A DNA stretch of 64,000 nucleotides from Brachycybe producta (taxonomy: Eukaryota; Arthropoda; Diplopoda; Playtdesmida; Andrognathidae). The translations under genes were made by a program, and so were the position numbers. The stretch is taken from positions 1 through 64,000 of the forward strand of contig JAUPFP010000004.1 of NCBI GenBank assembly GCA_036925085.1. The letters run 5' to 3'. This document shows positions 23,138-35,442 of this stretch, one piece after another; the first letter of the stretch is position 1; the number at the start of each line of letters is the position of its first letter. A model generated the notes under the pieces. It was not told the origin of the DNA. It searched no databases and saw nothing but the letters and a program-made list of their open reading frames with translations.

Positions 23138-26100
23138 TTAATTTAACATTGGAAATGAGAGGTTGGGTTTTGATAAAGCTCTGTTTCGCTTTATCTGGTT
23201 CGAGGGAGGATTATCCGAATGTATTCGTTTAATCTTGTGACTGTTGTGCATAGGTTTGAACCGTTTCCTAGCTAACAGCATTTGATGAACGATGTCTGCT
23301 AAGCTTCCGTTCAGATTAGAAGGCTTTGAAGCAGGAGCCGAATTTTCACTCGAACGTCCCAAAACGAAATACGTCTCCATTTTACCTTTGCCTTTCACTT
23401 CAATAATACCACGATGTTGAACTGTATATCCATGTTCCTGCAGTACCTAAAAAAATTAATTACAACAAAAGAACAAAATATTAAGTTCTTGAAATTGAAA
23501 ATAATTTTCCTCTTTTTTATATTTTAAAATTTTTTTTTATAATATTTTTAAAATGTTTTTTTTTATAATATTTTTAAATATTTTTTTTATATTATTTTTA
23601 AATATTTTTTCTCTTTTTTTATAATATTTTAAAATATTTTTTACTCTTTTTTATAATATTTTAAAATAATTTCATCCAATAAAAAATTTCTACTATTTTA
23701 TTTTTATCATTTCATTTTTGCATCAAAAATTTCATTAACCTTGCGATTGGTTTTGAAAACAATCGAAAAAAATGTAATTTTACTAATAATTTAAAAATGA
23801 AATAGTAAAAATTTTTATTAGATGAAATTATTTTAAAATATTATAATAAAATAATAAAATAATTTTCAAATTGTAGCAATATTAATGTATATTAGTTAAT
23901 TTTAATATTTAGAATTATTTTTTTTAAAAAAAATTATCAGTCAAAATCTAAAAGTTATTAATAAAATTGCATTTTTTATTAATTATTTGAAAGTTTTTAT
24001 TTTTAATATTTCAAATTACTTTAGATAATTAAGCAATTATCTTCAAATTTTTTTAAAAAAAAAAACCACAAAATTTTTAAGGTATTTTTGCTCAATATTT
24101 ACTTTTGCCGTTGCTTCGGGAACTTGAATGAAATCCACTGCACCCGTAGAATCCATTCTACTGGCTTCGTTCACTGTGTTACCCCAAATGTCATACACGG
24201 GCTTCTTGGCACCGATCACACCTCCCACCAGTGGTCCATGACTTATACCTTTATTACAACAAAAAACAATAGCACCATGAAAGCGTACAGGTTATCACAT
24301 TCTAAAACTCTTCGAGAGAGACACAAACCGATGCGTAGTTTGAAGTTGTTGAACGAGTGTCTGTTGCTTTCTTTGAGAACGTTTTTCATTGCGAATCCAA
24401 AATCTACCAATGCACAAAGATGTTTCCAATTGCAACCATCTCCAAGGTGCTGTTATTAAACGTAAATAATAATAATAATAAAAACCAGATCTATCAAAGA
24501 AGATAATTTATTTTCTTAAAAATGTAGCCTACTTGATTTGGATTAAGACCAGATGCTGCTAAATAATTGCATCCAACTGTTTTAATCTTCTCAACACAAT
24601 TAAACCGATGATCATCCAGTAACTTAAAACAAAGTCAACAGGAAATTAACTAAATCAGTAAAATCACCTTTGAAATCTTTTATGAATAGGTGATTTTTGA
24701 TCTCTTGAGTTATTCGTGTGTGGGCGAATTTACTTTGCAAGCCACCTTAAAATTTTGTTTACTTTATCAAAATCGATGATAATTTCGTTAAGAAGTCGAA
24801 TACATTCGAGGCCTTGATTAACATCTTCCGAATAGAATTCAGAGAAGTTTGGAATAGATGCAAACATAACACCGACACAATCCATCGACTGAGAATAAAG
24901 TTCCTACAAAATAACAACAACAACAACAATATACTTATGAAATTATTTTTGCTGTAACGAAATGCAATAATTATACATCATTATTCCGATCCTGAGCTAG
25001 AAAATGCCTGGCAGCATGATCTGGTAAAATATTTTTTAATAATTGGTGGTTATGTTGACGTATCTCTTGTATTCCTCTTAATTCTTTTTGCGCTTCGAGT
25101 TTCCATAAAAAATCCAATCTAGCTGCTGTTTCTACCTGAAAGGATTCCTTATGAATATCACTCCTTTTGAAAAAAAAAAATACATTTTAAAATAAGAATT
25201 ATATTTACGAGTCGTCCATGATAAACAACTTCAACGAAAAATAACGTGATTAAAATCACAGCTCGAGTGGTTAAATTGATGCTGGAGGCACTGAAAAGAT
25301 GCAAATTAAATCCAAACTTATTGTAAATTATAATATGGCTGCTTATTGGTAAATTTGTTTCAATAATTATAGCAAATTCAAATTTGATTTTAAAAAAAAA
25401 TAAAATTACTTAGAAACTAGAATAGTAGACGATTAAACCTAAAATATTTTCATGATAAACGTTTTATGACAGTTTTGAAAGTAATTAAATTTTACGTGTT
25501 TTTTTTTTTCACATCACCGATATTTAATCCATAAAAATTACATTAAAAATGTCATAAAAAGTTTATTTTCAAAAATATCATAAAAAGTTTATTTTCAAAA
25601 ATATCATAAAAAGTTTATTTTCAAAAATATCATCAATGAAATTAATTTTAAAACTTGGTTGAAAAAGTTGGTTTGTGTATACCAATTAGACATAAATTAC
25701 TGCTAAGCCATCAACATATTTGTTGAAATAGATAAAATTGCTTACGTACACAACAGCACAATCATTTGCTTTGCTAAATAAACCAGCAAAAGCTACGGTA
25801 ATGACGATAATATAGATGAGAAACATAAAAAATAAAATTGCTGTTTTCAGAATATAATTCAGTCTTATGAATGCAGCACACGCAACCATTGTCATGATCC
25901 AAGTATAAACAAAATACTAGAAATACCAAAAAAAAAGAAAAATATACCATAAATGTCACATTATATGATTGAATAAAATAAATAAATTATTATATTGTTG
26001 CGTATATACTTCGGGTAGATCACAAGCGTTATATGCAGGACCGTGAGCCGGCAATGCTTCCAATTGTTCAAGAAGCGAAATAACGTCTTCGGTTAGGTTA

Positions 26101-29100
26101 CAACTGCTGTAGATCTGTGCACAATCCAATGTGGTACCATTCGTAAAATTCAGTATCTTCCCTGGAATGTTACTTTTTTCCGATTGACAAGCGATCTTCA
26201 GGTTAACAAAACATAAAAAAACATTTTTAGAAAATTTAAAATAACTAAAAGAAAGACTTTTAATATATAATAATAACTCACGATGCTACAAGAAGCCGCC
26301 ACGCATAGAATACTTATAATAATACTAATAAGAACGCTTCTTTGCTGATAGCAACGAGTCAAAGATGTAGAAAAAGACTGAAGTTTACGAGGAAACCAAG
26401 AGATTTCCTCGGCCATCACCAAAATGAACGTCAGCACCAATAGTACGCTTGCGGTAACTTCAGACAAGATGTTGTACCACCGCCTTTAAGAATATATAAC
26501 AAATTTTTTTTATAAAATGATAATTCAGGAAAGTTGTCGGAAGTTGCTGTACGTACTGTGGCACTAAGACAATGTAGCAGAGAACCATAAAGAACCAGAT
26601 GACAACGATGCAGGCCATATTAGACTTGAACATGTCATCACGGCATTGTTTAAACTGACCAAAAAAAATTCATTTTTATTAAAAGCAATGTTTTGTGATT
26701 AAAATCGTTTTAAAAGAAATGTTTCTACTCTTTCTTCGTTTGAGAATTCGGTGAATGTTAGAGTGCACCAGTGCATATTCTCTTTGCGCATTTTTCTGTT
26801 GGAAGTAACTTCTATACAATTGTCTATTAAATTATCCACTTCGTCACTTTCTGTCAGAGGACGTTTTTGATGAGATGTCGGAAGTTCGATATCATCGCAA
26901 TCGTGATCGACATCATGAAGGTCATCCAACTAACAAAACAACAAACATATATGGATTCAAAAATACAATATATTCAAATCAACTAAATTTACATTCTCAA
27001 ATGGAAGTTCTGGGCTCCAATCCGTTGTCATATCATCTTCCATTACTATACCAGAAGTTGAAGGTGCCGATGACTTTCTTATTTGTGCTTTGGCAGGTTC
27101 AAATCTGTTACGTTGATCAGCAGAAATCTATAAATACAAAAAAAAAATATACTAGGAAAATTATTTACGAGTAATTTAATATATCTCACTCTTCTTGGCT
27201 TTCTCAGAGGTTCTGTTGTCAAAATGAGAAATGTTTCGACAGAATGTTCTTTTAGATACGAGTCTCTTTCGTGTCCATTTCCAGGCTCAACATCGTAAGT
27301 TCCATTAAGGTATTCCAAAGTTCTTTTAGAAATGTGTACCCTGCTGTGTATTTCAAGAAAACCATTTTTAGAAAATAATAATGATTATAAATTTCAAAAT
27401 AAAACATTTATAATAATTCGAAAATGATCAAGTTTGATTGTTTTTTGTGTCAATGTTTTGTGCAAAACAATTTTAAAATAACACGAAAGGTTTATTTTTA
27501 AAGATTCTCATATAATCAAATACTTTTCTAAAATTCACCTACTATTCTAGTTTTTTTAAAAATATAGTTGAGTTTTTTAATGTTTCTCCTGGATCATTGT
27601 TTAAAAGCTTGAGAAGGTTTACTTTTAAAAGTTATAAACCACAATAAATTAATCAAGGAATTCTTAAATTGTCTCACCACATACCCAGGAATTCCACCAG
27701 ATTCCATGTGGTTGGCCAATGTGACATCATTAGAACGAACATCGAATTGCCATTTACGAAGACCGAGAACACCGCAAAGAACATCTCCACTGTGTATTCC
27801 TATCCTCATATCCAATTCTACTGCTGTTTTCTTACGAACTTTTCTATTAAAATCATTAAAAATTAATTCTCTAATAAATAATAAAAATTAAAAGAGTTTT
27901 CAGTCGTTTAGTTATAATACTGAATTGCTTTGATCATGTTCAATCCCATTTCCACGCAGCACTGAGCATGATCCGATCGAGGATCTGGAAGTCCACTCAC
28001 ACAGTAATAACAATCACCCAATAGTTTAATTCTCAAACAATGACTTTCCTTTTTTTTTTTTTGATTAAACAAAAAAAAAATATACTTCTGCTTAATTATA
28101 TATTTTTGCAAGCAAAAATAAATAATAACTTTACATCTGCAAGTCTGTCAAAACGACCAAATAAATCATTGAGAACTTTAACCAACTCCTGAGCTGAACA
28201 TTGCGATGCTAAAGCAGTGAAACCCTTGATGTCCGCAAACAGAATACTGCAAACAAAGTTATTTACACGCATTTTAAAGCATTTAATAAGAATTAAAAAA
28301 TTATAAAGTTATGCAACCTGACATTCTTGAAGTGATGGACGTAAATTTTATGAAACTGTTTATTATAAAAGTTGGATCCTTTCTTTTCTTCGGATGCGAT
28401 GTCATCGATAATTTCTTGGGCAACAAACTTCGGCAAAACGGACAACAACAATTTACCCTAAAATGAATTAAAAATATGATATAAAATTGTTTATATGGCG
28501 ATTTCTTTGATTTCTTTAAGTTTTAATTTGTACTTGTCTTTCCGTTTCTTTTTCAGTTTTGAAGCTCGTTTCGATAGAACGTCTTGTTTCAAGAAATGCT
28601 TTCCGTTGAGAGCGATCCGTAAGAAATTTCGTGTACCAGCCAGCAAAATTGATACACATGAATAATAAAACATCGGTGCTATACTACAAAATTAACAGAC
28701 AAAACAGTGCAGAATTTTAGTCGCAAACAGAAATTACAGTTATTTTTTTTTTCTGTCTTTATTTATATTTTCTCGTTCATTTTTATCATCAATTTTTATA
28801 AATTGATTTCAAATGAAATTTAGTTCCTGAAAATTTATCATAGCTTTTTTTAATATTTTAGTTCATTTTTTTAGTTGAAATGTATGAAGAAAAAAATTAA
28901 TTTAGAAATTCAAAATTCAAAGGATAATTTAAATTTAAATTGTTCATCTAATTATAAAAGTTTGCAATGAAAAGCACAATTTAAAAAAACTTGAAAGTGT
29001 TTTAAAAAACTAGAGGGGTAAATCAATCCCTTAAGTGTATTTTCATATTGATATCTTTTAAAATAAGCTTTTGGTTTTTTTAAGCAGATGTTCTATTTTG

Positions 29101-30415
29101 AAAGATATCTACATATACATGAAAATACCATTAAGTGATTCAGCTACCATTTCTAGTTTCTAACACACTTTCAATTTCTCCTTAGTATTGCTTTTCTGTA
29201 ATGCAGAATAAACAAAAAGTTTAAAAATCAGTTTCATAAAACATCTTAAAAGAAATTTCCCATTATATTTTAATTTGCAACTTTGTTGCCAGCACCAACC
29301 ACAAGTGGTTTTACTGAAATGTTTTATTTTTCACATTCACACCTTCGCAATCCATTTATAGTTTGCATATCTATAATTGAGTGTTGGTTGAAGAGACAAA
29401 TGAAGAAGTCCCGTAAGAGTTCCAGTAATCATACACCATTTAAGTGGTAAAGGTAACATGGCATATGTCACATAAACGATAAACAGTGTGTACCAAGTGC
29501 CATAACCACCGACATCAGGTTGATTGTAATTTAAGGCAATTCCAAGATCCATAAAACCTAATTTTTTTTTAAAAAAAAAATATAATGCATAATTGCATAT
29601 GTTATCTTACAGGTGATTCTGATCTTTGAAAATTTAAAACCTTCAATATTAAGTACAATCCACGTTGCAATTGCAACCCAATGAAGATGATTGTTAGCAA
29701 AACGTTTCCATCTCGACAATCCGCAAAGAACAACATTAAAAAATATAAGACATCCTGAAGCAATTGCCATCTTAACAAAAACACAAGTTTGACTTGACAG
29801 AAAAATAGTCTTTAAAATCAATCCAACAACATTGACAATAATAAGAGACTTTTGTCTTTGTCGTGCCGAATATCTTTGGTATGCAATTTCCAAGTGTCTA
29901 TTCTTAAAACTATTTGTCATGTTTGGAATTACGATTCCACATTTGATAAGTCCCCTTTTAAATTCCTGTTCGCAAGAATCGGACGGAACCGCTAACGGTT
30001 CTACATTATAATCAATGGACATCGATTGACGAGTGACCGGACGATGTTCGATCCAGGCTTTGGATGGACTTAACAAAGATGGATGTCCACTACTTTTGGA
30101 AGATCTTCGAGATTCCATCTTTTGCGGTTGTTCGTGTTGAGTTGTTGTTGTGTCTTTGGTAGAATTCTCCTTTTGGACACCACAGTCCAAGGATGTTGCA
30201 CTAAGAAGAACACCATCATTGATGCGATTATTATTATAAAAAACAATCCTAGAAAATGCTGTCTGCCACAGTTGTTTACGTTCCTCTCTGTAAATTTTAA
30301 GAAAAATATAAACATAAATGAAAAATTAATAATTAAAAACACATAACCTAGAAAGAAAAAAGTCACAATTATACAGAACGCCTCAAAGTTATTATACTCT
30401 TCGGCCACTCGTCAT
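23138..30415 (-). CDS. Membrane adenylyl cyclase, type 8/1-like
   Basis: Class III adenylyl cyclase: ATP to cAMP at the plasma membrane, two six-helix bundles and two cytosolic catalytic halves. Seen in order: basic/Ser-rich N-terminus; helices ([16 protein letters not shown]; a second set in 29343-29558); LETRRSIE then [12 protein letters not shown]1a with metal Asp residues in [13 protein letters not shown] and [13 protein letters not shown], and [37 protein letters not shown]1b; second bundle ([18 protein letters not shown]); C2a with [27 protein letters not shown] and ASRMDSTG (Asn and Arg catalytic residues kept); [14 protein letters not shown]; basic tail to the stop at 23138. [15 protein letters not shown] and MGLNMIKAI favour the calmodulin-stimulated AC8/AC1 class. 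Start is uncertain: a tiny exon 30398-30415 (MTSGRR) is proposed; an internal Met at about 30117 is the alternative. One oddity: FDVRSNDV in place of the usual FDVWSNDV. Confidence 0.92.
23640..23860. repeat. AT-rich inverted repeat in a cyclase intron
   Basis: AATTTCATCCAATAAAAAAT pairs with the reverse complement near 23815 (ATTTTTATTAGATGAAATT). Possibly a decayed MITE. Confidence 0.5.
25400..25640. mobile_element. Diverged family A MITE with a local triplication
   Basis: Starts TTAGAAACTAGAATAGTAG. A 28-bp unit built on CATAAAAAGTTTATTTTCAA is present three times at about 25553-25635. In a cyclase intron. Confidence 0.65.
28985..29255. mobile_element. Family A MITE in a cyclase intron
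   Basis: Left arm CTTGAAAGTGTTTTAAAAAAC, right arm TTCTAGTTTCTAACACACTT and TGCAGAATAAACAAAAAG. The outermost TTAA ends are eroded. Confidence 0.75.
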
Positions 30416-31660
30416 TTTTAAAACAAATTTACATCTATGATGGCAATAAATCTTTCTATAACAAACAGACAGTGGAAATCGTTTAACACGAAGGGACCGG
30501 AATATTTTTTGTATTATCCGATTTTATATGTTAAAAAAGAATATAAATACTATTTTAAGAAACTGAATGGAATATATATTTGGTGTTATCTGATTTTACG
30601 TGTTATCTAATTTTTCGCTAATTTCAAGCGGTCTTCCAACCAAACTGAGCAATGGCTGAATAGCTTAGCTATACATTACATTGTATGTAGCATTTAAAAA
30701 GTAGCTCTAGACTATTTTTTTTCTGTTCCACTCTGTAATGCAATTTAAAAAAGCTATATTAAGAAAAATTTGTGGTTGTTACGGGTCAATGAAATGACAT
30801 ATTTCATATATTTCTAAGAAGAAAAAAAAAAGGTTGACTATACAATCAAAAAAAGAGAACATTATATAGAGTGTACCAAGACAAGAGTAAATTGATGACA
30901 TTAAAATAGCTTTGCCTACATTAATTTATATTAAAAGACCCTTGAGGAAGGGAGGAGTTGAAAACTACTTAAATGTCATCATGACAACATTACTTATTCT
31001 CATTATATTTTTTATTTTACAAAAAGGGTCAAGAAGCTCAGGTGAGAAACTTCAAATGAAAAAAAAAACAAAACAGAACTTCCTACAGGTCTACCTTTTT
31101 TTTTTCTTCTTCATATTTTGTTTTTAACATGTTACCTAACAACCTGATATTTTGTACCATGTGTGTAACATGAATCTTGATATACATTCATTATCTAGAA
31201 TCTGTGTTTCCAAAGTAACAACCAACATTAATGTTTAAAAGATCAATCTATGTGTGTAAATTGAACACTCTTATATTCATATTATAATATCAAACTTATT
31301 TTCCAATTTATTTAAATAATCAATATGTATGAAGATAATCATTAATCAATGTATTCAAAATTTATAAGGAGAAACAGAAATGATCTAAATTAACATTTCA
31401 TAATATGAGCATAGAGAATTTATTACGTAATAAAAAATACAAGAGCTTAATACTTTTACTTAATTTTAACAATGTAGTTTCTATTAGAAATGTTTTAATT
31501 AATAATTCATAATAAAATGCAAAATGATTGCCACTTTGTCGGAAACATAATTCAAATAAAATTATATTTAATTTTGTATCAAAATTAACGTTGAAAAAAA
31601 ACCGTTTTCGACTTTATTAATCTAAAATCAAGCAGAATCTAGAGAATAATTAAATTAAAT
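30416..31660. other. Gene-free AT-rich stretch
   Basis: Includes a weak repeat with AATCGTTTAACACGAA (30478), also seen at 947 and 42898. No exon recognised. Confidence 0.55.
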
Positions 31661-31667
31661 ATTAAAT

Positions 31668-32568
31668 AACTAGTGGGTTAACCGGTCATAAATGACGGGA
31701 GCCAAATTCTAGTTTAATTTTACTACTATTATCCCCTCCCCCTTTTGCCCCTCCACATTTCTCTTTCTCACCCCCCCCCCCCCCACCTCTTTCCAACCTT
31801 CGCCCTCTCCAATTTAATATCATGGGGAATGAGTTTGATTTAACTATTTTTTTATTTATAAGAACCTTAATATTGTTTGGGTTCTTGGATCGGGAGAGCG
31901 CAACATAACCTTGACCATGAGAAAAAAAGGGTTCATTTAAATTTAAGTAAATTCCGACGTGCTTACATGTTTTTGTTCTTGTTTGTACAGCGTTATAGAC
32001 AGTTGGTATATATATATAAAATAATATATAATAATAATATAATTATATATATTAAGCCCCGTCTGTGTGTGTGATCTAATGCTGTACAAACAAGAACAAA
32101 AACCTTGAAGCACGTCGGAATTTATACAAATTTAAATGAATAAATGAACCGCTTTTTTTCTCAAGGTCAAGGGGAGGGGGGAAAGGTTGGAAAGTGTAGA
32201 GGGGGAGAGAGAGAAACGTGGAGGGGGAAAAAGTGGAAGGGGATGACTGAAATTGAAATGAAAGGAGTAAAAAGGAACAAACGACGCACATGCGCACACC
32301 AGAGAAAATGAAAAACTCATTTTCTCTTTCAAATATAAAAAGGGGAGAGGATAATAGTAGCAAAATTAAACTACAGTTTATCACAGGCAACTGTGCCCAG
32401 CATTAGAATTTCTTTTGCTCAGCCCTTTTATGAACGTAATCAATTTCTAATTGGTTTGTTACTTGGTCTGATGTCATAAAAGGGCGGAGAAAAAGAAATT
32501 CTAATGCTGGGCACAATTGCCTGTGAATTTTGCTTCCGTCATTTATGACGGGTTACCCCACTAGTATA
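31668..32568. mobile_element. Composite foldback element, about 0.9 kb
   Basis: Outer ends ACTAGTGGGTTAACCGGTC and the reverse complement of GACGGGTTACCCCACTAGT. An internal pair of about 85 bp lies at 31908-31992 and 32089-32172 (AACCTTGACC, ATTCCGACGTGCTT, GTTCTTGTTTGTACAGC). A third stem lies at 32372-32414 and 32485-32530 (TGCCCAGCATTAGAATTTCT). Purine- and pyrimidine-rich blocks face each other. No transposase ORF. Confidence 0.75.
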
Positions 32569-32762
32569 ATATATCTTAATACATATAACTAGTGTAACAA
32601 TCGTTTTGTGTGCAAATTATTTATTTAAAATTACAATTTAAATAAATTATTCACTCACCAATCGATTATAAAACGTCTAATTACAAGTTACAATTTGGTT
32701 ACACAATTAACAAAACTTACAATGGTGATTAATTGAATACCGGTAATTTTATGAGAAAATTA

Positions 32763-33140
32763 TATTAAGGTAGTTTTAAAGTGCAACCGCCTGTAAACGT
32801 ATATTATTCTGTCTTTCAGATGCAAAATGAAGAGAAACTGGAAAGGTAGTTCAATCAATTAAGAATAATTTCATGTTGATATCTTTCAAAGTAAGCTTTT
32901 TATATGATCTTGAAATGACCCAACTATAAGCAGACAAACATTAGTAGACGTCAGACGATATTTTTGTTTATGTTTGTCAATAAAAAAAAAGTTTATTTTA
33001 AAAAAAATATTAATATGAAAATACCCTTAAGTGATTGAGCTACCCTTCTAGTTTCAAAGACACTTTCTAATTTCTCTCAGTTTTACTCCTGAATAACTAA
33101 TCAAGAGTTGTCTAAAATCAGCTGTTCATAAACCATCTAA
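32763..33140. mobile_element. Family A MITE, near complete
   Basis: Left end TTAAGGTAGTTTTAAAGTGC; the right arm runs to GAATAACTAATCAAGAG. Confidence 0.8.
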
Positions 33141-34480
33141 ATTTCAACTAAAGCAGTTAGTGAACAGCTTAATTCATTTTAAAATAAACCGTTCAATAAA
33201 TGCTTTAAATAAATATAAAAAAAATCGAATTTAATTTAAATAAATCAGATTTTTACAACTTATTTTGCAAATCTGCTTGAAGGCCTCCTTTTCATTATTA
33301 AATTACACATATGAATTGCATAATTTTCATAAAAAAACATGTATGTGTGCAATGCCACATTAAGATCTAATTAATTAAAATTGTAATCCTACCTGTCTGT
33401 AAATCCATTCCTACCTAAAGTAACATTGGTATAACATTCACAATTTGAAGATGCATTATTAATATTGCTGAATGGAGATAAAACATTCAATTTTCCATTA
33501 GCACCCATGACCCATCCCATTTAAAATTAACAACCACTCCTCCTTATTTTTTTGTAACAAAAATGAAGATTCTAAATAGTACGATTTCAATTTTTTTTCT
33601 TCTTCTTGTTAAGTGAACCCGTTTTCAATTCACCAATCATAATTCATCATCTATATGAAGAAGAAAAAAAAAAAACATCAGCAGTACATACACCTACCTA
33701 CAGTATATTTAGAACCTAACATCATACACATACAAACATATTGTAATAATAATATTATTAATAATAATAAAACTCTCAACACTATGAAAAAGATAAGTGT
33801 TAGAGGCTTGGAGGGGTTATGAGTGATGATGTTGTAATTGTTCATTTACGACATCTGTAAAAAGCTTCATAATATTCATTTTTATATTATCACAAATAAC
33901 ACACCCGATGACATGAAACACTATTAAAATATACATTGGAAATGATGGAGAAAGACAGACATAAAAGGGCCTGAAGGGGCCTCAATGAGTCACTTATCTA
34001 TTTGGAGAAGAAAAAAAAAACCCACTCCAAGTAACACAAAAATAACATTTTTCCTATATTATAACCACTCTAATGAGGGTTTTTCTCTCTCTTTAATAAA
34101 CACAATTTGTTCGTAATTGTTTTGTTTTTTTCTAAACTATTTTTCCTACATTATATTTGTATGTGATGCCATTCAAATAATTTAATACTAATGTCTTTCT
34201 GCTTTAATTACTTGACTATTGCTAAAATAGAAGTTAAGTAATCATTTAGAATTGACGTCAAAATTCAAACATTGCAAGTTTGCAAATGTTTTCATTTGAA
34301 ATTATTGAAATTGTACTGAAGCCGTTAAAAAAAAACTGCAAAGTCAATACACTAATAACAATCATCATCTGTAATCCATTATTAATTATGCAATGGCCGT
34401 TTTCGCATAAATAATCTTAAAACAATTATACGGTCACATCTGTAATTTAGTTTTCTAAATAAAAACAAAATTAATCTTGT
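33140..34480. other. Gene-free AT-rich stretch
   Basis: Homopolymer runs and ATAATAAT blocks only. No exon recognised on either strand. Confidence 0.5.
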
Positions 34481-34481
34481 T

Positions 34482-34810
34482 TACGGTGGTTTTAAAGTTT
34501 AAACGTCTCTCGAACTCTTGATTATTTTGTTTTTCAGATGTAAAAACGAAAACAAACATGAAAAATGTTTTAGAAACTAGAAGAGTAGCTCAATCACTTA
34601 CGATGGTATTTTTCATGTTGATACTTTTCAAAATAAACTTTATAAGTTGGGTCATTTTCAAACTCACATAAAAGCTTATTTTAAAAAAGATGTCACCACT
34701 AAAATGTCCGTAATTGATTGAGTTGCACTTCTATTTTGTTAAACATTTTCTAGTTCTCTTAATTTTACTCCTGAAAAAAAAAACTGATTAATCAAGAATT
34801 CGAAAAGCAA
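34482..34810. mobile_element. Family A MITE, near complete
   Basis: Starts GGTGGTTTTAAAGTTTAAACG and ends GATTAATCAAGAATTCG. Both arms are readable. Confidence 0.8.
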
Positions 34811-34829
34811 CCTATTCAAGAAATTATGA

Positions 34830-35035
34830 ACAATTCTAATATCTTTCAAAATGAATATTTTTTATATACAAAAAATTATAAAAAACAGTGTCTGTTTAAA
34901 TTTGAGCCATTTTCAAACTAACATTTAAAAGATCCTTCTAGTTTCTAAACAATTTCAACTCTTTTTTTTCATTGTTCTCTCAAAAGACAGAATAATCTTG
35001 AGTTCTAAACGTGTTCACACTTTAAAACCTCACGC
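34830..35035. mobile_element. Family A MITE fragment
   Basis: Second, partial copy directly after the previous one. It ends CACACTTTAAAACCTCACG. Confidence 0.65.
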
Positions 35036-35442
35036 CTCAAAGTAATTTATAAACTAAGACTAAAGTTAACAATTAAGTAACAATTCTTAATAAATAAATT
35101 AAATAAAAATTAATAAGAAAAAATAATTAATTTGAAAAAGGCGCCAAACATTTAACAAAAAATCTAGACATAATGGCGCCACCTATTGAACTATTTATCC
35201 AAATTCCTTTTGCACTGTTTGCAGTCACATGTAAAAATTAAATACTTGCAATTCTTGCCATTGTCTCTCTCTACATCCATGTAAAAACATCCATAGGTAA
35301 TAATTATTAATATTTGCTTTTTTTTCTTCGATTCAATTCTTTGTTAAGAAATTGGGTCAAATACATAATAACAATAAAATATTATTAATGAAACGTTTTT
35401 TTTGTGTTGATGTTTCAAGGTGTGTGTGAGTTGAGTGTTAAA

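Noticed and set aside
28491..28673. Lys-rich reverse-strand frame in the cyclase
   Set aside because: Shadow frame; the real reading on the same strand gives FLETRRSIE followed by a donor, as expected for cyclases.
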